A DNA stretch of 64,000 nucleotides, from contig NZ_JADBEF010000001.1 in assembly GCF_014873535.1 (NCBI RefSeq), positions 7,006,001 to 7,070,000 of the forward strand. The letters run 5' to 3'. Shown one piece after another: positions 16,453 through 24,924 of this stretch. A model generated the notes under the pieces. That model saw only the letters and a list, made by a program, of their open reading frames with translations, was not told where the DNA came from and made no database searches. Both the position numbers and the translations under genes were made by a program. The stretch comes from Nonomuraea africana (lineage in GTDB: Bacteria; Actinomycetota; Actinomycetes; Streptosporangiales; Streptosporangiaceae). Numbering within the stretch: position 1 is the first letter of the stretch; each line of letters begins with the position of its first letter.

Positions 16453-16965
16453 GTGGCCGGTTCGTGGGGAGATGCCGGAGCCGAAGTGTCTGGCCCTCAG
16501 CTTCAGGCAATCGGCACTACCGCCCTGGCGCGCAGTGACCGGGCTCCCGCTCTCGCCCGAGAGGCCGTCGGCGACTGGCTGGAGCCCGCGCACCCCGCCC
16601 GCGAGATCACGGTGCTGGCGGCGTCGGAGCTGGTCACCAACGCAGTCCGGCACTCAAGCACCGCGCAACCCTCCGCCGTGACTCAGGGAACGCCGGACGT
16701 GATCACGCTCAGGCTGTCCCAAGGGTCGGACTATCTGCGGTTAGCAGTGACCGATCCAGGATCGTCGTGTTCAGAGCCGTCGGTGATCCCACTGCAGGTG
16801 CCGAACCTGAACGCCGAGCGCGGTAGGGCGATCGTCGAGGCCCTGTCTCGGGGCCGGTGGGGCAGCTACCGGCTTCCTCCGGCCGGGTTGCGCCTGGTGT
16901 GGTGCCACCTCGACCTCACGCCCACCCCAACCGAGCTCAACGAGCTCTTCTGCGCCCCCGCGTAG
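16453..16965 (+). CDS. ATP-binding protein, anti-sigma/HATPase_c type
   Basis: 170 aa with a GTG start at 16453. The fold of the histidine-kinase-like ATPase superfamily is evident: an N-box ASELVTNAVRHS near residues 56-67, a D-P-G turn (AVTDPGSS) for the G1 box, and NAERGRAIVEAL for the G2 box. Stand-alone members in actinomycetes act as anti-sigma-factor kinases or regulators. No anti-anti-sigma partner lies beside it. It is the first intact gene inside this module and reads away from the att core. Confidence 0.82.
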   Translation: MAGSWGDAGAEVSGPQLQAIGTTALARSDRAPALAREAVGDWLEPAHPAREITVLAASELVTNAVRHSSTAQPSAVTQGTPDVITLRLSQGSDYLRLAVTDPGSSCSEPSVIPLQVPNLNAERGRAIVEALSRGRWGSYRLPPAGLRLVWCHLDLTPTPTELNELFCAPA

Positions 16966-17011
16966 CCGGCCACCTCACCGGCCGTGCCAACTCGCAGACA
17001 GGAGAACCGTC

Positions 17012-17101
17012 ATGCGCCGCCACCACCTGCTCATGTTCATCCCGGTGTTCGTCACGGCCACGTTTGTCGGCTGGATCACCGCCGACGCGATCGGCTCCCC
17101 G
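17012..17101 (+). pseudogene. Small membrane protein, truncated by recombination
   Basis: ATG 17012 is preceded by AGGAG with good spacing, and the first 30 residues (MRRHHLLMFIPVFVTATFVG then WITADAIGSP) form a single membrane helix. From about 17090 onward the DNA is antisense to an integrase fragment, so the original reading frame is likely cut there, although the frame stays open to 17212. Confidence 0.5.
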
Positions 17102-17245
17102 TACCGATTACGCCGCCCAGCCAGCATGGTGAACGTGCGCGCGATGTCGCGGCCGGCCAGCTCGGCCAGCTCGATCCGACCCAGATACGGGATCAGATGC
17201 AGCCGCACATGATCGGCATAAGTCGCTCGGGTACGGCTTGCGCTC
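17080..17245 (-). pseudogene. Tyrosine integrase remnant (core-binding domain)
   Basis: On the minus strand the sequence TRATYADHVRLHLIPYLGRI followed by ELAELAGRDIARTF and RNRYGEPI matches the N-terminal SAM-like core-binding domain of actinomycete tyrosine integrases. Only about 55 residues remain; the catalytic domain is gone. It lies about 750 bp inside the att core at 16291 and points at it, exactly where the lost integrase of this module would be expected. Confidence 0.72.
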
Positions 17246-17750
17246 GCTCACCGGGCCATCTCAGCACATCCGAGCCCGCCAGCCAGACGTAACGCTACAG
17301 ATCCACCCGATCACAATACGACAGGGTGGGGCATCAACTCGCGAACCGCCCTCTCACATTCAGGGCTGGGACTGGCGACCGTGGAGATCAGCGGGACAGT
17401 TCGCACGGGACGTGTCGCAGGTCCCGGTGGCCGACCCGGCGCATCCAGTCGGCCAGCACGATCGACAGCAGCCAGGCCCCCGCGCCGATGGCGAGGTCGT
17501 GGGGATGCGGATCACTCCGTAAAGTCGGCGAGGGTTCCGGGGCGGTGATGAAGGCCAGGCGAGCGTTCCTGAGTAGTCCCCAGCTCGACATCCCCGAATC
17601 TCCATTCCGCCCCGGATCGTGAACCTCTGGGTTAACGCTCCGTTGTGTGCTTCGCCGTTGTTCCGGCCTGGTCGATCCGACAGCCTTGATCTAGGACGAA
17701 ACACCGCATCGGAGGGAAAGCGTGATACACCGCCACGCGCAAGCACATCC
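17246..17750. other. Non-coding or decayed stretch
   Basis: About 500 bases with short frames only. A 67-codon minus frame at 17388-17591 contains one hydrophobic stretch (LAIGAGAWLLSIVLADW) but matches nothing I know. GGAGGGAAAG near 17712 is too far from the next start. Confidence 0.4.
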
Positions 17751-18125
17751 ATGAACATCGTCACCTCAACAGTTGTCTTCACGGTGGATGATCTGGCGGG
17801 CTCCCGTCGGTTCTTCACCACCCATCTGGGTTTCGGCGAGGTGCTCGACACGCCGAGTTTCACCTGGTTGAGCCGTGCCGACGGGGCCGCCGACATCCTG
17901 TTGCGTCAGCGAGACCTCGAGCTGCCTAGGGAGCGGGCGGCTCAGCCGGTGGTGGCCTTTGCGGTCACCGATCTGGCCAAGGAGTCCGAGCGCCTGCAGG
18001 CCGAGGGCGCACGTATCACCACGCAGTTGCGGCGCGATGCGTGGGGTGAGTGGCTCATGCGCCTGACCGACCCCAACGGCATCATCGTCGAACTGACCGA
18101 ATGGATCCCGCCCAGCGGCGCCTGA
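17751..18125 (+). CDS. VOC-superfamily (glyoxalase-like) protein
   Basis: 124 aa from ATG 17751 (MNIVTSTVVFTVDDLAGSRRFFTTHLGF). The vicinal-oxygen-chelate fold is shown by the VDDLAGSRRFFTTHLGF start and the RLTDPNGIIVELTEW end, a typical one-module length with paired beta-alpha-beta-beta-beta units. Members include glyoxalases and antibiotic-binding or resistance proteins. It precedes an MFS exporter, a pairing common for drug sequestration plus efflux, but the ligand is unknown. Confidence 0.85.
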   Translation: MNIVTSTVVFTVDDLAGSRRFFTTHLGFGEVLDTPSFTWLSRADGAADILLRQRDLELPRERAAQPVVAFAVTDLAKESERLQAEGARITTQLRRDAWGEWLMRLTDPNGIIVELTEWIPPSGA

Positions 18126-18184
18126 TCCCCCCTTGGGATGGCCCTTGAACGGCACCCCCATGATCGATCACTCTCTGTACATGA

Positions 18185-19696
18185 ATGGAAGCTAGAAGTA
18201 TGCAACCGCATCCCCGTCGGTGGCTGATCCTGATCGTGTTGTGCCTGAGCACGCTGGTACTGGTCATCGACAACATGGCGCTCACCGTCGCGATCCCCTC
18301 CCTGACCGCGGACCTGGGCGCCACCCCGCAGGACATCCAGTGGATCCTGGAGTCCTACATGCTGGTCTTCGCGGGCCTGCTGCTCACCGCCGGATCCCTG
18401 TCCGACCGGTACGGCAGGCGCAAGCTCATGGTCATCGGCCTGGCCCTGTTCGGCGCCGCCTCCCTGGCCGCCACCTTCGCCACCGACCCCGGCCAGTTGA
18501 TCGCCGCTCGCGTGGCGATGGGCCTCGGCGGCGCGATGGTCATGCCCAACACCCTGTCGATCCTGATGGTCGTCTTCCCCGACGAGGCCGAGCGCCGCAA
18601 GGCCATGGCCGCCGGAGCCGCCTTCGCCGTACTCGGCCTGATCGGCGGCCCGGTCGCCGGCGGCGCGCTGATCTCCTCGGCCGGCTGGGAAGCGGTCTTC
18701 TGGATCAACGTCCCGATCGCCGCCGTGGCGATCCTGGCCGCGCTGGCCCTCATGCCCGAATCCAAGGGCTCGGCCCCCAAGCCCGATCCCGTCGGCGCCA
18801 TTTTGTCCATGGTCGGCATGTCGGCCCTGGTGTGGACCATCAACGAGCTCACGCACGGCATCGCCTGGATTCCGCTGATCATCGCCGTCGTCGCCCTGGC
18901 CGCCTTCGTCTGGTGGGAGCTGCGCGCCGAGCACCCGATGGTGCCGCTCAAGCTCTTTCGCGACCGCGACTTCTCCGGCGGCAGCCTGTCGCTCACCCTG
19001 GTCCAGATCGGCAGCGGCGGCATGCTGCTGGTGCTGACCCAGTACATGCAGTTCGTCCTCGGCTACACCCCCATCCAGGCCGGACTGGCCTTCATCCCCA
19101 TGTTCATCGCCTCGATCGTCTTCAACGGCGTCGGCGCGGGCCTGGGCGCCAAACTCGGCAACCGCACCACCGTGCTCCTGGGCCTGGCCGTGATGGCCAC
19201 AGGCTTCGCCGTCCTCAGCTTCACCTCCCCCGACAGCTTCCTCGCCCTGGCCATCGCCCAGGTCATCCTGGGCGCCGGCAGCGGCCTGGCCGGGCCCGCG
19301 GCCATCGCCGCGCTGATGAGCGCCGTCCCGACCGAGCAGGCCGGTGTCGGTTCGGCGATGAACGACACCATCCAGCAGGCCGGCGCCGCCCTCGGCGTGG
19401 CCATCCTGGGCAGCCTGGCCACCAGCAGCTACACCTCCGCCATGCCCGCCACCGCACCGGAGGAGGCGCGCCGCTCCCTGGCCGTCGCCGTGAGCGACCC
19501 GTCCCTGGCCGCGCTCGCTCGTGACGCCTACAGCGCGGCCATGTCCTCCGCCTTCCTGGCGGCCATGGCAGGTGTGCTGGGCGCCGCCGTACTGGCTCTG
19601 CTCTTCCTGCGTGGCCGCAAGCGCGGCGCGCACACCGCCACCTCGACCCTGGCCTCGACCCCAGCCGAGGAGCCGACTCCGGTCGCCACGCACTGA
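18185..19696 (+). CDS. MFS exporter, DHA2 (14-TM) family
   Basis: 503 aa; ATG 18185 or the ATG five codons later (better spacing from GGAAG). Fourteen hydrophobic segments are spread along the protein. Motif A is visible as GSLSDRYGRRKLM after TM2, and the motif-C-like LGLIGGPVAGGALI is in TM5. The DHA2 family exports drugs and dyes by proton antiport. The adjacent VOC gene upstream supports a self-protection role. The tail is Thr/Ala-rich and unstructured. Confidence 0.9.
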   Translation: MEARSMQPHPRRWLILIVLCLSTLVLVIDNMALTVAIPSLTADLGATPQDIQWILESYMLVFAGLLLTAGSLSDRYGRRKLMVIGLALFGAASLAATFATDPGQLIAARVAMGLGGAMVMPNTLSILMVVFPDEAERRKAMAAGAAFAVLGLIGGPVAGGALISSAGWEAVFWINVPIAAVAILAALALMPESKGSAPKPDPVGAILSMVGMSALVWTINELTHGIAWIPLIIAVVALAAFVWWELRAEHPMVPLKLFRDRDFSGGSLSLTLVQIGSGGMLLVLTQYMQFVLGYTPIQAGLAFIPMFIASIVFNGVGAGLGAKLGNRTTVLLGLAVMATGFAVLSFTSPDSFLALAIAQVILGAGSGLAGPAAIAALMSAVPTEQAGVGSAMNDTIQQAGAALGVAILGSLATSSYTSAMPATAPEEARRSLAVAVSDPSLAALARDAYSAAMSSAFLAAMAGVLGAAVLALLFLRGRKRGAHTATSTLASTPAEEPTPVATH

Positions 19697-19705
19697 CATG
19701 TACGC

Positions 19706-19787
19706 GGTGCCGTGTCAGCGGCCACGTCAGAACGGCGGCTGCCCGCTATCAGGACGGCCCGCGATCGTAGATGCCATGAGCGGTTCA
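19706..19787 (+). repeat. Conserved ~80-bp leader repeat, copy A
   Basis: Shares the core CGTGTCAGCGGCCACGTCAG and the end ATGCCATGARCGGTTCA with 59031-59112, and with 29888-29970 in inverse orientation. It lies 45 bases upstream of the decayed gene at 19833. The core is an imperfect dyad (TGTC...GGCC...GTCA), suggestive of an operator. Confidence 0.65.
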
Positions 19788-19832
19788 GCCGCCCGATCAA
19801 CCGAATCCCTAACTGATTTCTTGGAGCACACC

Positions 19833-20238
19833 ATGTCCATCACCCTTTCCGAACAGGACACCCTCACCCTTCGCATCGCCGCCTGGGGCGCCGTCTCGCT
19901 GATGTCGGCCGCCGGCGCCGCTGGCTCGGCCCACAAGGCCGGCACCGCAGGCTCCATCGCCCTGACCGCCGCGACCGGCCCGGTCGGGCACGTGCTCGCC
20001 AAGGCGCCCAAGCACAAGGACCTGAGCGGGAAGTCCGTGGCCGAACTCGCCGACACGGTGCTGCCGGCCCTGACCTCCGCCATGAGCCTGCTCAACAAGC
20101 AGGATCCGGCCGAGGCCGGCAACTTCCGCAGCACCGTCCTGGTCGCCGCCGAAGCCGCCGCCCAGGCCGGCGACCCGGCCCAGCCCCACCATGACCGACA
20201 TGATCCGCAAGATCACCGAAGCTCTCGACGCCGCCTGA
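19833..20238 (+). pseudogene. Frameshifted paralogue of the unknown 135-aa protein at 60764
   Basis: ATG 19833 opens MSITLSEQDTLTLRIAAWGAVSLMS, closely like the intact protein at 60764. Near 20175 the frame is lost relative to that copy (a 4-base deletion around GGCCCAGCCCC). The ancestral frame would continue PSPTMTDMIRKITEALDAA to TGA 20238. Read as is, the frame runs on to 20444 over the next gene. The protein is helical, Ala-rich, and of unknown function. Confidence 0.7.
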
Positions 20239-20283
20239 CAGGACGTCGGCCCGGACTGTTACGAAGAACGCAAAAGGATGGAT

Positions 20284-22149
20284 ATGTCAGTCTTCCAACG
20301 GCGAGGACTCCTCGCCGCCGCCTCCCTCGCGGCCGCGATCGCGGTCGCGGGGGCTCCCGCCGCCTCCGCGACGGCGGAGCCGGGGATCACGGTCTCGGGC
20401 GGGGTCACCCAGCCGGTCTTCTCCTACGCCGACGCAATCCGTGAGCACGTCCGGGTGCAGTCGCCGCTCGACAGCGACGGCGACGGCAAGAAGGATCTGG
20501 TCCGGGTGGACATCATCCGGCCGAAGGAGTCCGGCTCCGGGCTCAAGGTTCCGGTGATCATGCATCAGAGCCCGTACTTCGACAAACCGGGCGTCGGGTT
20601 CCAGCTGGACCACAAGAAGTACGACGCGAACGGCAACCTGACGAAGTTCCCGCTGTTCTACGACAACTACTTCGTGCCGCGCGGGTACGCGTACGTGTCC
20701 GTCGACATGGCCGGCACCCGGCTGTCGGAGGGCTGCCCGACCGGCGGCGGTCCGTCCGACGTACTGGGCGGCAAGGCGGTCGTCGACTGGCTGAACGGCC
20801 GGGCGACCGCCTACGACGACCAGGGCGCTCCGGTGAAAGCCACCTGGACCACTGGGCGCACCGGGATGATCGGCCACTCCTACGAGGGCGGGCTCGCCAT
20901 CGGCGTCGCCGGCACCGGGGTGCCAGGGCTGGCGACGATCGTCCCGCTCGCGGGGCCGAGCAGCTGGTACGACATGTGGCGCGCCAACGGCACCCTCACC
21001 GACTTCAAGAGCGGCCCGCAATGGCTGGCCCAAATGATCGATGAGGACCCGGACGAGAAATGCGCGGCGGTGCACCAGCGGATGACCGCCGGCTCCGATG
21101 ACGCCACCGGCAACTACAACGCCTACTGGAACGAGCTCAACTACCGGACCGGCCCGGTCTCGAACGCGCGCAACGTGCGCGCCAGCGTCTTGGCCGTGGT
21201 GGGCATGCAGGACCGCAACGTGATGGGCAACCAGTTCTCGGAGTGGTGGGCCAAGCTGCCCCGCGACGTGCGGCGTAAGGCGTGGGTGACGCAGTACGGG
21301 CACCTCGACCCGTTCTGGGCCCGCCGCCAGGTGTGGGTCGACACCCTGCACAAGTGGTTCGACCACGAGCTGATGGGCGTGACCAACGACATCATGCGCC
21401 AGCCGCGCGCCGATGTGCAGCTCGGCCCGGACCGGTGGATCACCCAGTCCGACTGGCCCGCCCGCCAGGCGCGGACGACGACTCTGCGGCCGCAGGCCGA
21501 CGGCGCCCTGGGCCGCGTGCCCTCCAAGGGCACCGGCAGCTACCTCGACACCCTGCAGACCGAAGAGGCGATGGCCGGCGATCCCGGCACTGCCAACCCC
21601 AACCGGCTGGCCTACCTGACGCCGCCGCTGAAGAACGCGATCAGGGTGTCCGGGACGCCGTCGGTGAGCCTCAATGTCAAGCTGGACAAGCCGGCCGCCA
21701 ATCTGGGTGTCCTGCTCGTCGACTACGGCACCGACACCCGCATCCACGGCGTCGCCCCTGACAAGGGGCAAGGACTCAAGCTCGTCGACGGCCAAGACTG
21801 CGTCGGCCAGAGCACGGCCGACGACAGCAGCTGCTACGTCAGGGCCGCCGACAACACGATCACCTCCGGCTTCCAGGTGGTCTCCCGGGGCGTCATCGAC
21901 GCGCAGAACCACACCTCGCTCAGCCGCCAGACGCCGCTGACGCCGGGCAGGCCGTACCGGATCACCTGGAAGATGCTGCCCCAGGACTACGAGTTCAAGG
22001 CCGGGCACCGCCTCGGCCTGGTGCTGACCGGAACCAACGCCGACCTCGGCGAACCCGCCCTCGGCGGCGCCGAAACCGGCGCCGGGACCAAGGTCACCGT
22101 CGACCTGGCCGGCACCTCGATCTCCCTTCCGCTGGTCACCGGCAAGTAA
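20284..22149 (+). CDS. Secreted Xaa-Pro dipeptidyl-peptidase (S15 family)
   Basis: 621 aa from ATG 20284, which has AAAGGA at good spacing; ATG 20278 is too close. Residues 1 to about 30 are a signal peptide (RRGLLAAASLAAAIAVAGAPAASA). The alpha/beta hydrolase part carries the nucleophile in GMIGHSYEGG, with the acid probably in VVGMQDRNV and the base in QYGHLDPF. A C-terminal beta-jelly-roll (PepX_C type) follows. S15 enzymes cleave dipeptides after a penultimate proline or hydrolyse related acyl substrates. The next gene is another exported hydrolase. Confidence 0.9.
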   Translation: MSVFQRRGLLAAASLAAAIAVAGAPAASATAEPGITVSGGVTQPVFSYADAIREHVRVQSPLDSDGDGKKDLVRVDIIRPKESGSGLKVPVIMHQSPYFDKPGVGFQLDHKKYDANGNLTKFPLFYDNYFVPRGYAYVSVDMAGTRLSEGCPTGGGPSDVLGGKAVVDWLNGRATAYDDQGAPVKATWTTGRTGMIGHSYEGGLAIGVAGTGVPGLATIVPLAGPSSWYDMWRANGTLTDFKSGPQWLAQMIDEDPDEKCAAVHQRMTAGSDDATGNYNAYWNELNYRTGPVSNARNVRASVLAVVGMQDRNVMGNQFSEWWAKLPRDVRRKAWVTQYGHLDPFWARRQVWVDTLHKWFDHELMGVTNDIMRQPRADVQLGPDRWITQSDWPARQARTTTLRPQADGALGRVPSKGTGSYLDTLQTEEAMAGDPGTANPNRLAYLTPPLKNAIRVSGTPSVSLNVKLDKPAANLGVLLVDYGTDTRIHGVAPDKGQGLKLVDGQDCVGQSTADDSSCYVRAADNTITSGFQVVSRGVIDAQNHTSLSRQTPLTPGRPYRITWKMLPQDYEFKAGHRLGLVLTGTNADLGEPALGGAETGAGTKVTVDLAGTSISLPLVTGK

Positions 22150-22172
22150 CGCGACACGAAAGACGACAAACC

Positions 22173-23351
22173 ATGAACACCAGCAAAGTCCTCAGGCGAG
22201 TGGCGATCCCCGCGCTGGCAGCCGCGCTGCTGGCAGGCACGGCCACACCCGCGCTCGCCGCCGACCGGGATCGGCCGGAGCTACAGAAGAGCGTCCAGGC
22301 CTTCGTCGATGCCGGTTTCCTCGGCGTGCAGGTGCGCGTCAACCACGAGCGAGGCGAATGGACCGGCAGCGCCGGAGCGCGCAAGCTGGGCTCGGCCGCC
22401 AAGCCGCCGGCCAACGGGCGGTTCTGGACCGGCAGCGTCATCAAGCCCTTCACCGCCACCCTGGTACTGCAGCTGGCGGCCGAGGGCAAGATCGCCCTGG
22501 ATGATTCGGTCGCCGGCTACCTGCCCGAGCTCGGCCTGGACCGGCGCATCACCGTGCGGATGCTGCTGCAGCACACCACCGGCCTGTTCAACTACACCGG
22601 CGATTCCGGCTCCGACGGGAAGTGGGAGCCGGGTATCACCGCCAACGGCGACGCCTGGCTGCCCGACCGCTTGCGCAGCTACAAGCCAGAAGAACTGGTA
22701 CGGCTGGCGCTGTCCAGAGCGCCCCGCTTCGAGCCGGGTACCAACCAGAAGTACACCAACACCAACTACACGCTCGCCCTGCTGCTGATCGAGAAGGTCA
22801 CCGGCCGCTCCTACGCCGAGCAGATGAAGCGGCGCATCCTGCGCCCGCTCGGCATGACCGCCACCACGGTGCCCGGCGACCGCACCCAGCTGCCCGGGCC
22901 GCACGCCCACGGCTACTACCGCACCCAGGACGGCCGGGTGGCCGACATCTCCCGCCAGAACCTCTCCCTGCTGGCCGGCGCCGGTGACCTGATCTCGACC
23001 ACCCAGGACCTGCACACGTTCATCTCCGCCCTGAACGACGGCAAGCTTCTGCCGGCCGACCTGCTGGCCGAGATGCGCAAGCCGTACCCGGGCGGGGAAC
23101 TCGGCTACGGCCTCGGGCTCTTCGTGCAAGACCTCGGCCCCGGCTGCGGCACCGTCTACCACCACAACGGCAGCCCGCCGCACGGCTACGGGACCCTGAT
23201 GTACAGCTCGCCTGACGGCAAGACGACCCTGACCGCCTCAGTGACCTGGGTGGACTCGGCCACGAGAGGCCCGGCCAAGGACTTCCAGAAACTGACCGAC
23301 ACCCTCGTCAAGCAGGTGTTCTGCGACGGGCGGACCGGATCGGTTCAGTAG
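22173..23351 (+). CDS. Secreted serine hydrolase, class C beta-lactamase fold
   Basis: 392 aa starting 24 bases after the S15 gene. A signal peptide spans about residues 1-31 (RVAIPALAAALLAGTATPALA). The active-site SxxK is in WTGSVIKPF, the YxN is in NQKYTNTNYT, and the third box is HHNGSPPHG (in place of KTG). This is the D-Ala-D-Ala carboxypeptidase/penicillin-binding-protein-like group, acting outside the membrane on peptidoglycan or small esters. A strong terminator follows. Confidence 0.9.
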   Translation: MNTSKVLRRVAIPALAAALLAGTATPALAADRDRPELQKSVQAFVDAGFLGVQVRVNHERGEWTGSAGARKLGSAAKPPANGRFWTGSVIKPFTATLVLQLAAEGKIALDDSVAGYLPELGLDRRITVRMLLQHTTGLFNYTGDSGSDGKWEPGITANGDAWLPDRLRSYKPEELVRLALSRAPRFEPGTNQKYTNTNYTLALLLIEKVTGRSYAEQMKRRILRPLGMTATTVPGDRTQLPGPHAHGYYRTQDGRVADISRQNLSLLAGAGDLISTTQDLHTFISALNDGKLLPADLLAEMRKPYPGGELGYGLGLFVQDLGPGCGTVYHHNGSPPHGYGTLMYSSPDGKTTLTASVTWVDSATRGPAKDFQKLTDTLVKQVFCDGRTGSVQ

Positions 23352-23393
23352 GCGGCACCGAGCGACACAACCACTCGACGAACCGTCAGGGAC

Positions 23394-23428
23394 CGAACCG
23401 GCCGAGGAGTGTCTTCTCGGCCGGTTCG
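23394..23428 (+). terminator. Terminator after the exported hydrolase operon
   Basis: A perfect 13-bp stem, CGAACCGGCCGAG with CTCGGCCGGTTCG, encloses a 9-base loop and is followed by TTTCG, 43 bases past the stop at 23351. Confidence 0.8.
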
Positions 23429-23465
23429 TTTCGCGCCGGCCGCCCGGATCCGCGCGAACTCAGCA

Positions 23466-23529
23466 AGTCAGTTAACTACTAACTATGCGAACTTCTTCTG
23501 TGCCCTCTTCCTCTTAGTCAGCCAACTAA
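23466..23529 (+). promoter_or_regulatory. Direct and inverted repeats ahead of the PPOX gene
   Basis: AGTCAGYYAACTA occurs at 23466-23478 and 23516-23528. The second lies within TTAGT-6-ACTAA (23514-23529), a perfect dyad. This AT-richer patch looks like promoter plus operator for the gene at 23549. The regulator is not known. Confidence 0.5.
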
Positions 23530-23548
23530 CTAAGAAGAGGGCCATCAC

Positions 23549-23916
23549 ATGACGATGTCCCGGAACCTCCACGCCTTCCTCGCCGAGCCCCGCGTCGCGA
23601 CTCTTACCACCCTGCGCCCCGACGGCTCGCCCACGTAACAGCCGTGCGCTTCACCTGGGATCGGCACGCGGGAATGGCCCGCGTGCTGACCGTGGCCGGC
23701 TCGCGCAAGGCGCGCAATCTGGCCGCCGCGCTGTGCCAGGTGGACGGCTTCCGCTGGATCACCCTCGAAGGCCCCGCGACGGTCCACACCCATCCGGAGC
23801 ACGTCGAGCGCGCCGTCCGCCGATACGCCGAGCGCTATGCCGTACTGCCGCCAAATCCCTCCGACCGAGTCGTCATCGAGATCGCGGTCGATCGGATCAC
23901 CGGCCTCAACGTCTGA
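23549..23916 (+). pseudogene. PPOX-class F420-dependent oxidoreductase, one-base frameshift
   Basis: ATG 23549 reads MTMSRNLHAFLAEPRVATLT and TLRPDGSP, then hits TAA at 23636. Adding one C at about 23632 would continue HVTAVRFTWDRHAGMARVLT and on to GLNV at 23916. The split-barrel pyridoxamine-oxidase-like domain is otherwise complete (about 122 aa), with PDGSPH and RKARNLA motifs of F420/FMN binders. Either a recent mutation or a sequencing error. The dehalogenase fragment follows at 23928. Confidence 0.75.
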
Positions 23917-23927
23917 AAGGACCCGCC

Positions 23928-24203
23928 ATGCCCACCCAGAACGTCCTCGACTCCATCATCTTCCACCGGGAGACCGGCACCGGAACGCCCATGGTGTTCC
24001 TGCACGGCAACCCGACCTCCTCCCACCTGTGGCGCGACGTCCTCCCGTCGATCGGCCGGGGCCGTCTGCTGGCTCCCGACCTGATCGGCATGGGCGAATC
24101 CGGCAAGCCCGATATCGCCTACACCTTCGCCGACCACGCCCGCTACCTGGACGCCTGGTTCGACGCCCTGAAACTCGACGACGTGATCCTCATCGGCCAC
24201 GAC
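23928..24203 (+). pseudogene. Haloalkane dehalogenase N-terminal fragment
   Basis: Starts at ATG 23928 after AAAGGA. Residues read MPTQNVLDSIIFHRETGTG, the oxyanion HGNPTSSHLW and the nucleophile elbow LIGHD, where the protein stops resembling the family: the expected GHDWG continues as an AraC fragment. About 92 residues of some 290 remain, so it is dead. The cut falls exactly after the catalytic Asp. Confidence 0.75.
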
Positions 24204-24210
24204 CGGGCTC

Positions 24211-24372
24211 ACCCCCTTGGCCTAACAGACGGCCCTGCGGCTGGAACGTGCCGAGCACTTCCCGCGGCGGGGATCAACCACCGAAGTCGCCGCGCGGGAG
24301 GCGAGCTTCGGGGACACCAGGACGCTGTGCAGGCTCCCGGCCGGCGCAACGTCACCAGAAAGAAACACCGTT
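24211..24372 (+). pseudogene. AraC-type regulator C-terminal fragment fused to dehalogenase remnant
   Basis: In the frame starting at 24211 the sequence reads TPLA-stop-QTALRLERAE followed by TEVAAREASFGDTRTLCRL. This matches the C-terminal HTH of the GlxA-like regulator at 28670 (TPLAYQTALRLERAE...AAREAGF), with Tyr changed to stop. It shows a deletion that joined a dehalogenase gene to a GlxA/AraC gene. Confidence 0.65.
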
Positions 24373-24384
24373 ATGGAGAAACAC

Positions 24385-24924
24385 GTGAGCCGCAAGCTTG
24401 TGGCCGCGCAGTTCATATCGCTCGACGGCGTCGTGGAGGCGCCCACCGGGTGGCACTTCCCCTACTTCGACGAGGAGATGGGCGCTGCTGTCGGCGAGAT
24501 GTCGGCCGCGGCCGACACCCTGCTGCTGGGCCGGATGACCTACGAGGAGTTCGCCTCGGTGTGGCCGCACCAGAGTGGTGAGATGGCCGACGGGATCAAC
24601 GGTATCCGCAAGCTCGTCGCCTCCACAACCCTGAAGGAGGCGGGCTGGCAGAACGCGAGCGTGATCGAGGTCGACGTCGTGGCGGCCGTCAAGGAGCTCA
24701 AAGAGCAGCCCGGCGCGAACATCAACGTCACCGGCAGCATCGCTCTGACCCAGTCGCTGCTGGTGGCCGGGCTCGTCGACGAGCTGCGGCTGCTGGTGCA
24801 CCCGATCGTGGTGGGCACCGGCCGTCGGCTCTTCCCGGGCGGCCCCCGCCAGGTGCCGCTCACCCTCACCCGATCGGTCACCTTCGGCACCGGAGTGTTC
24901 GACCTGACCTACCAGCTGGCATGA
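24385..24924 (+). CDS. Dihydrofolate-reductase-like protein (RibD C-terminal family)
   Basis: 179 aa from GTG 24385, which has GGAGAAAC just upstream; ATG 24373 is the alternative. The start SRKLVAAQFISLDGVVEAPTG, the LLLGRMTYEEFASVW block and the NVTGSIALTQSLL...LVHPIVVGTGRRLF block are diagnostic of the stand-alone RibD_C/DHFR-like reductases in actinomycetes. They bind NADPH, but their natural substrates are mostly unknown. The gene overlaps the DUF998-like gene by ATGA. Confidence 0.85.
   Translation: MSRKLVAAQFISLDGVVEAPTGWHFPYFDEEMGAAVGEMSAAADTLLLGRMTYEEFASVWPHQSGEMADGINGIRKLVASTTLKEAGWQNASVIEVDVVAAVKELKEQPGANINVTGSIALTQSLLVAGLVDELRLLVHPIVVGTGRRLFPGGPRQVPLTLTRSVTFGTGVFDLTYQLA

Noticed and set aside
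17942..19699. A 585-codon minus-strand frame opposite the VOC and MFS genes
   Set aside because: It is a Gly/Gln/Asp-rich antisense shadow of the MFS exporter. No ribosome site or domain.
20287..22008. A 573-codon minus-strand frame opposite the S15 peptidase
   Set aside because: Composition (RRRG, GDPAR repeats) is typical of an antisense shadow. The plus-strand peptidase has all catalytic motifs.
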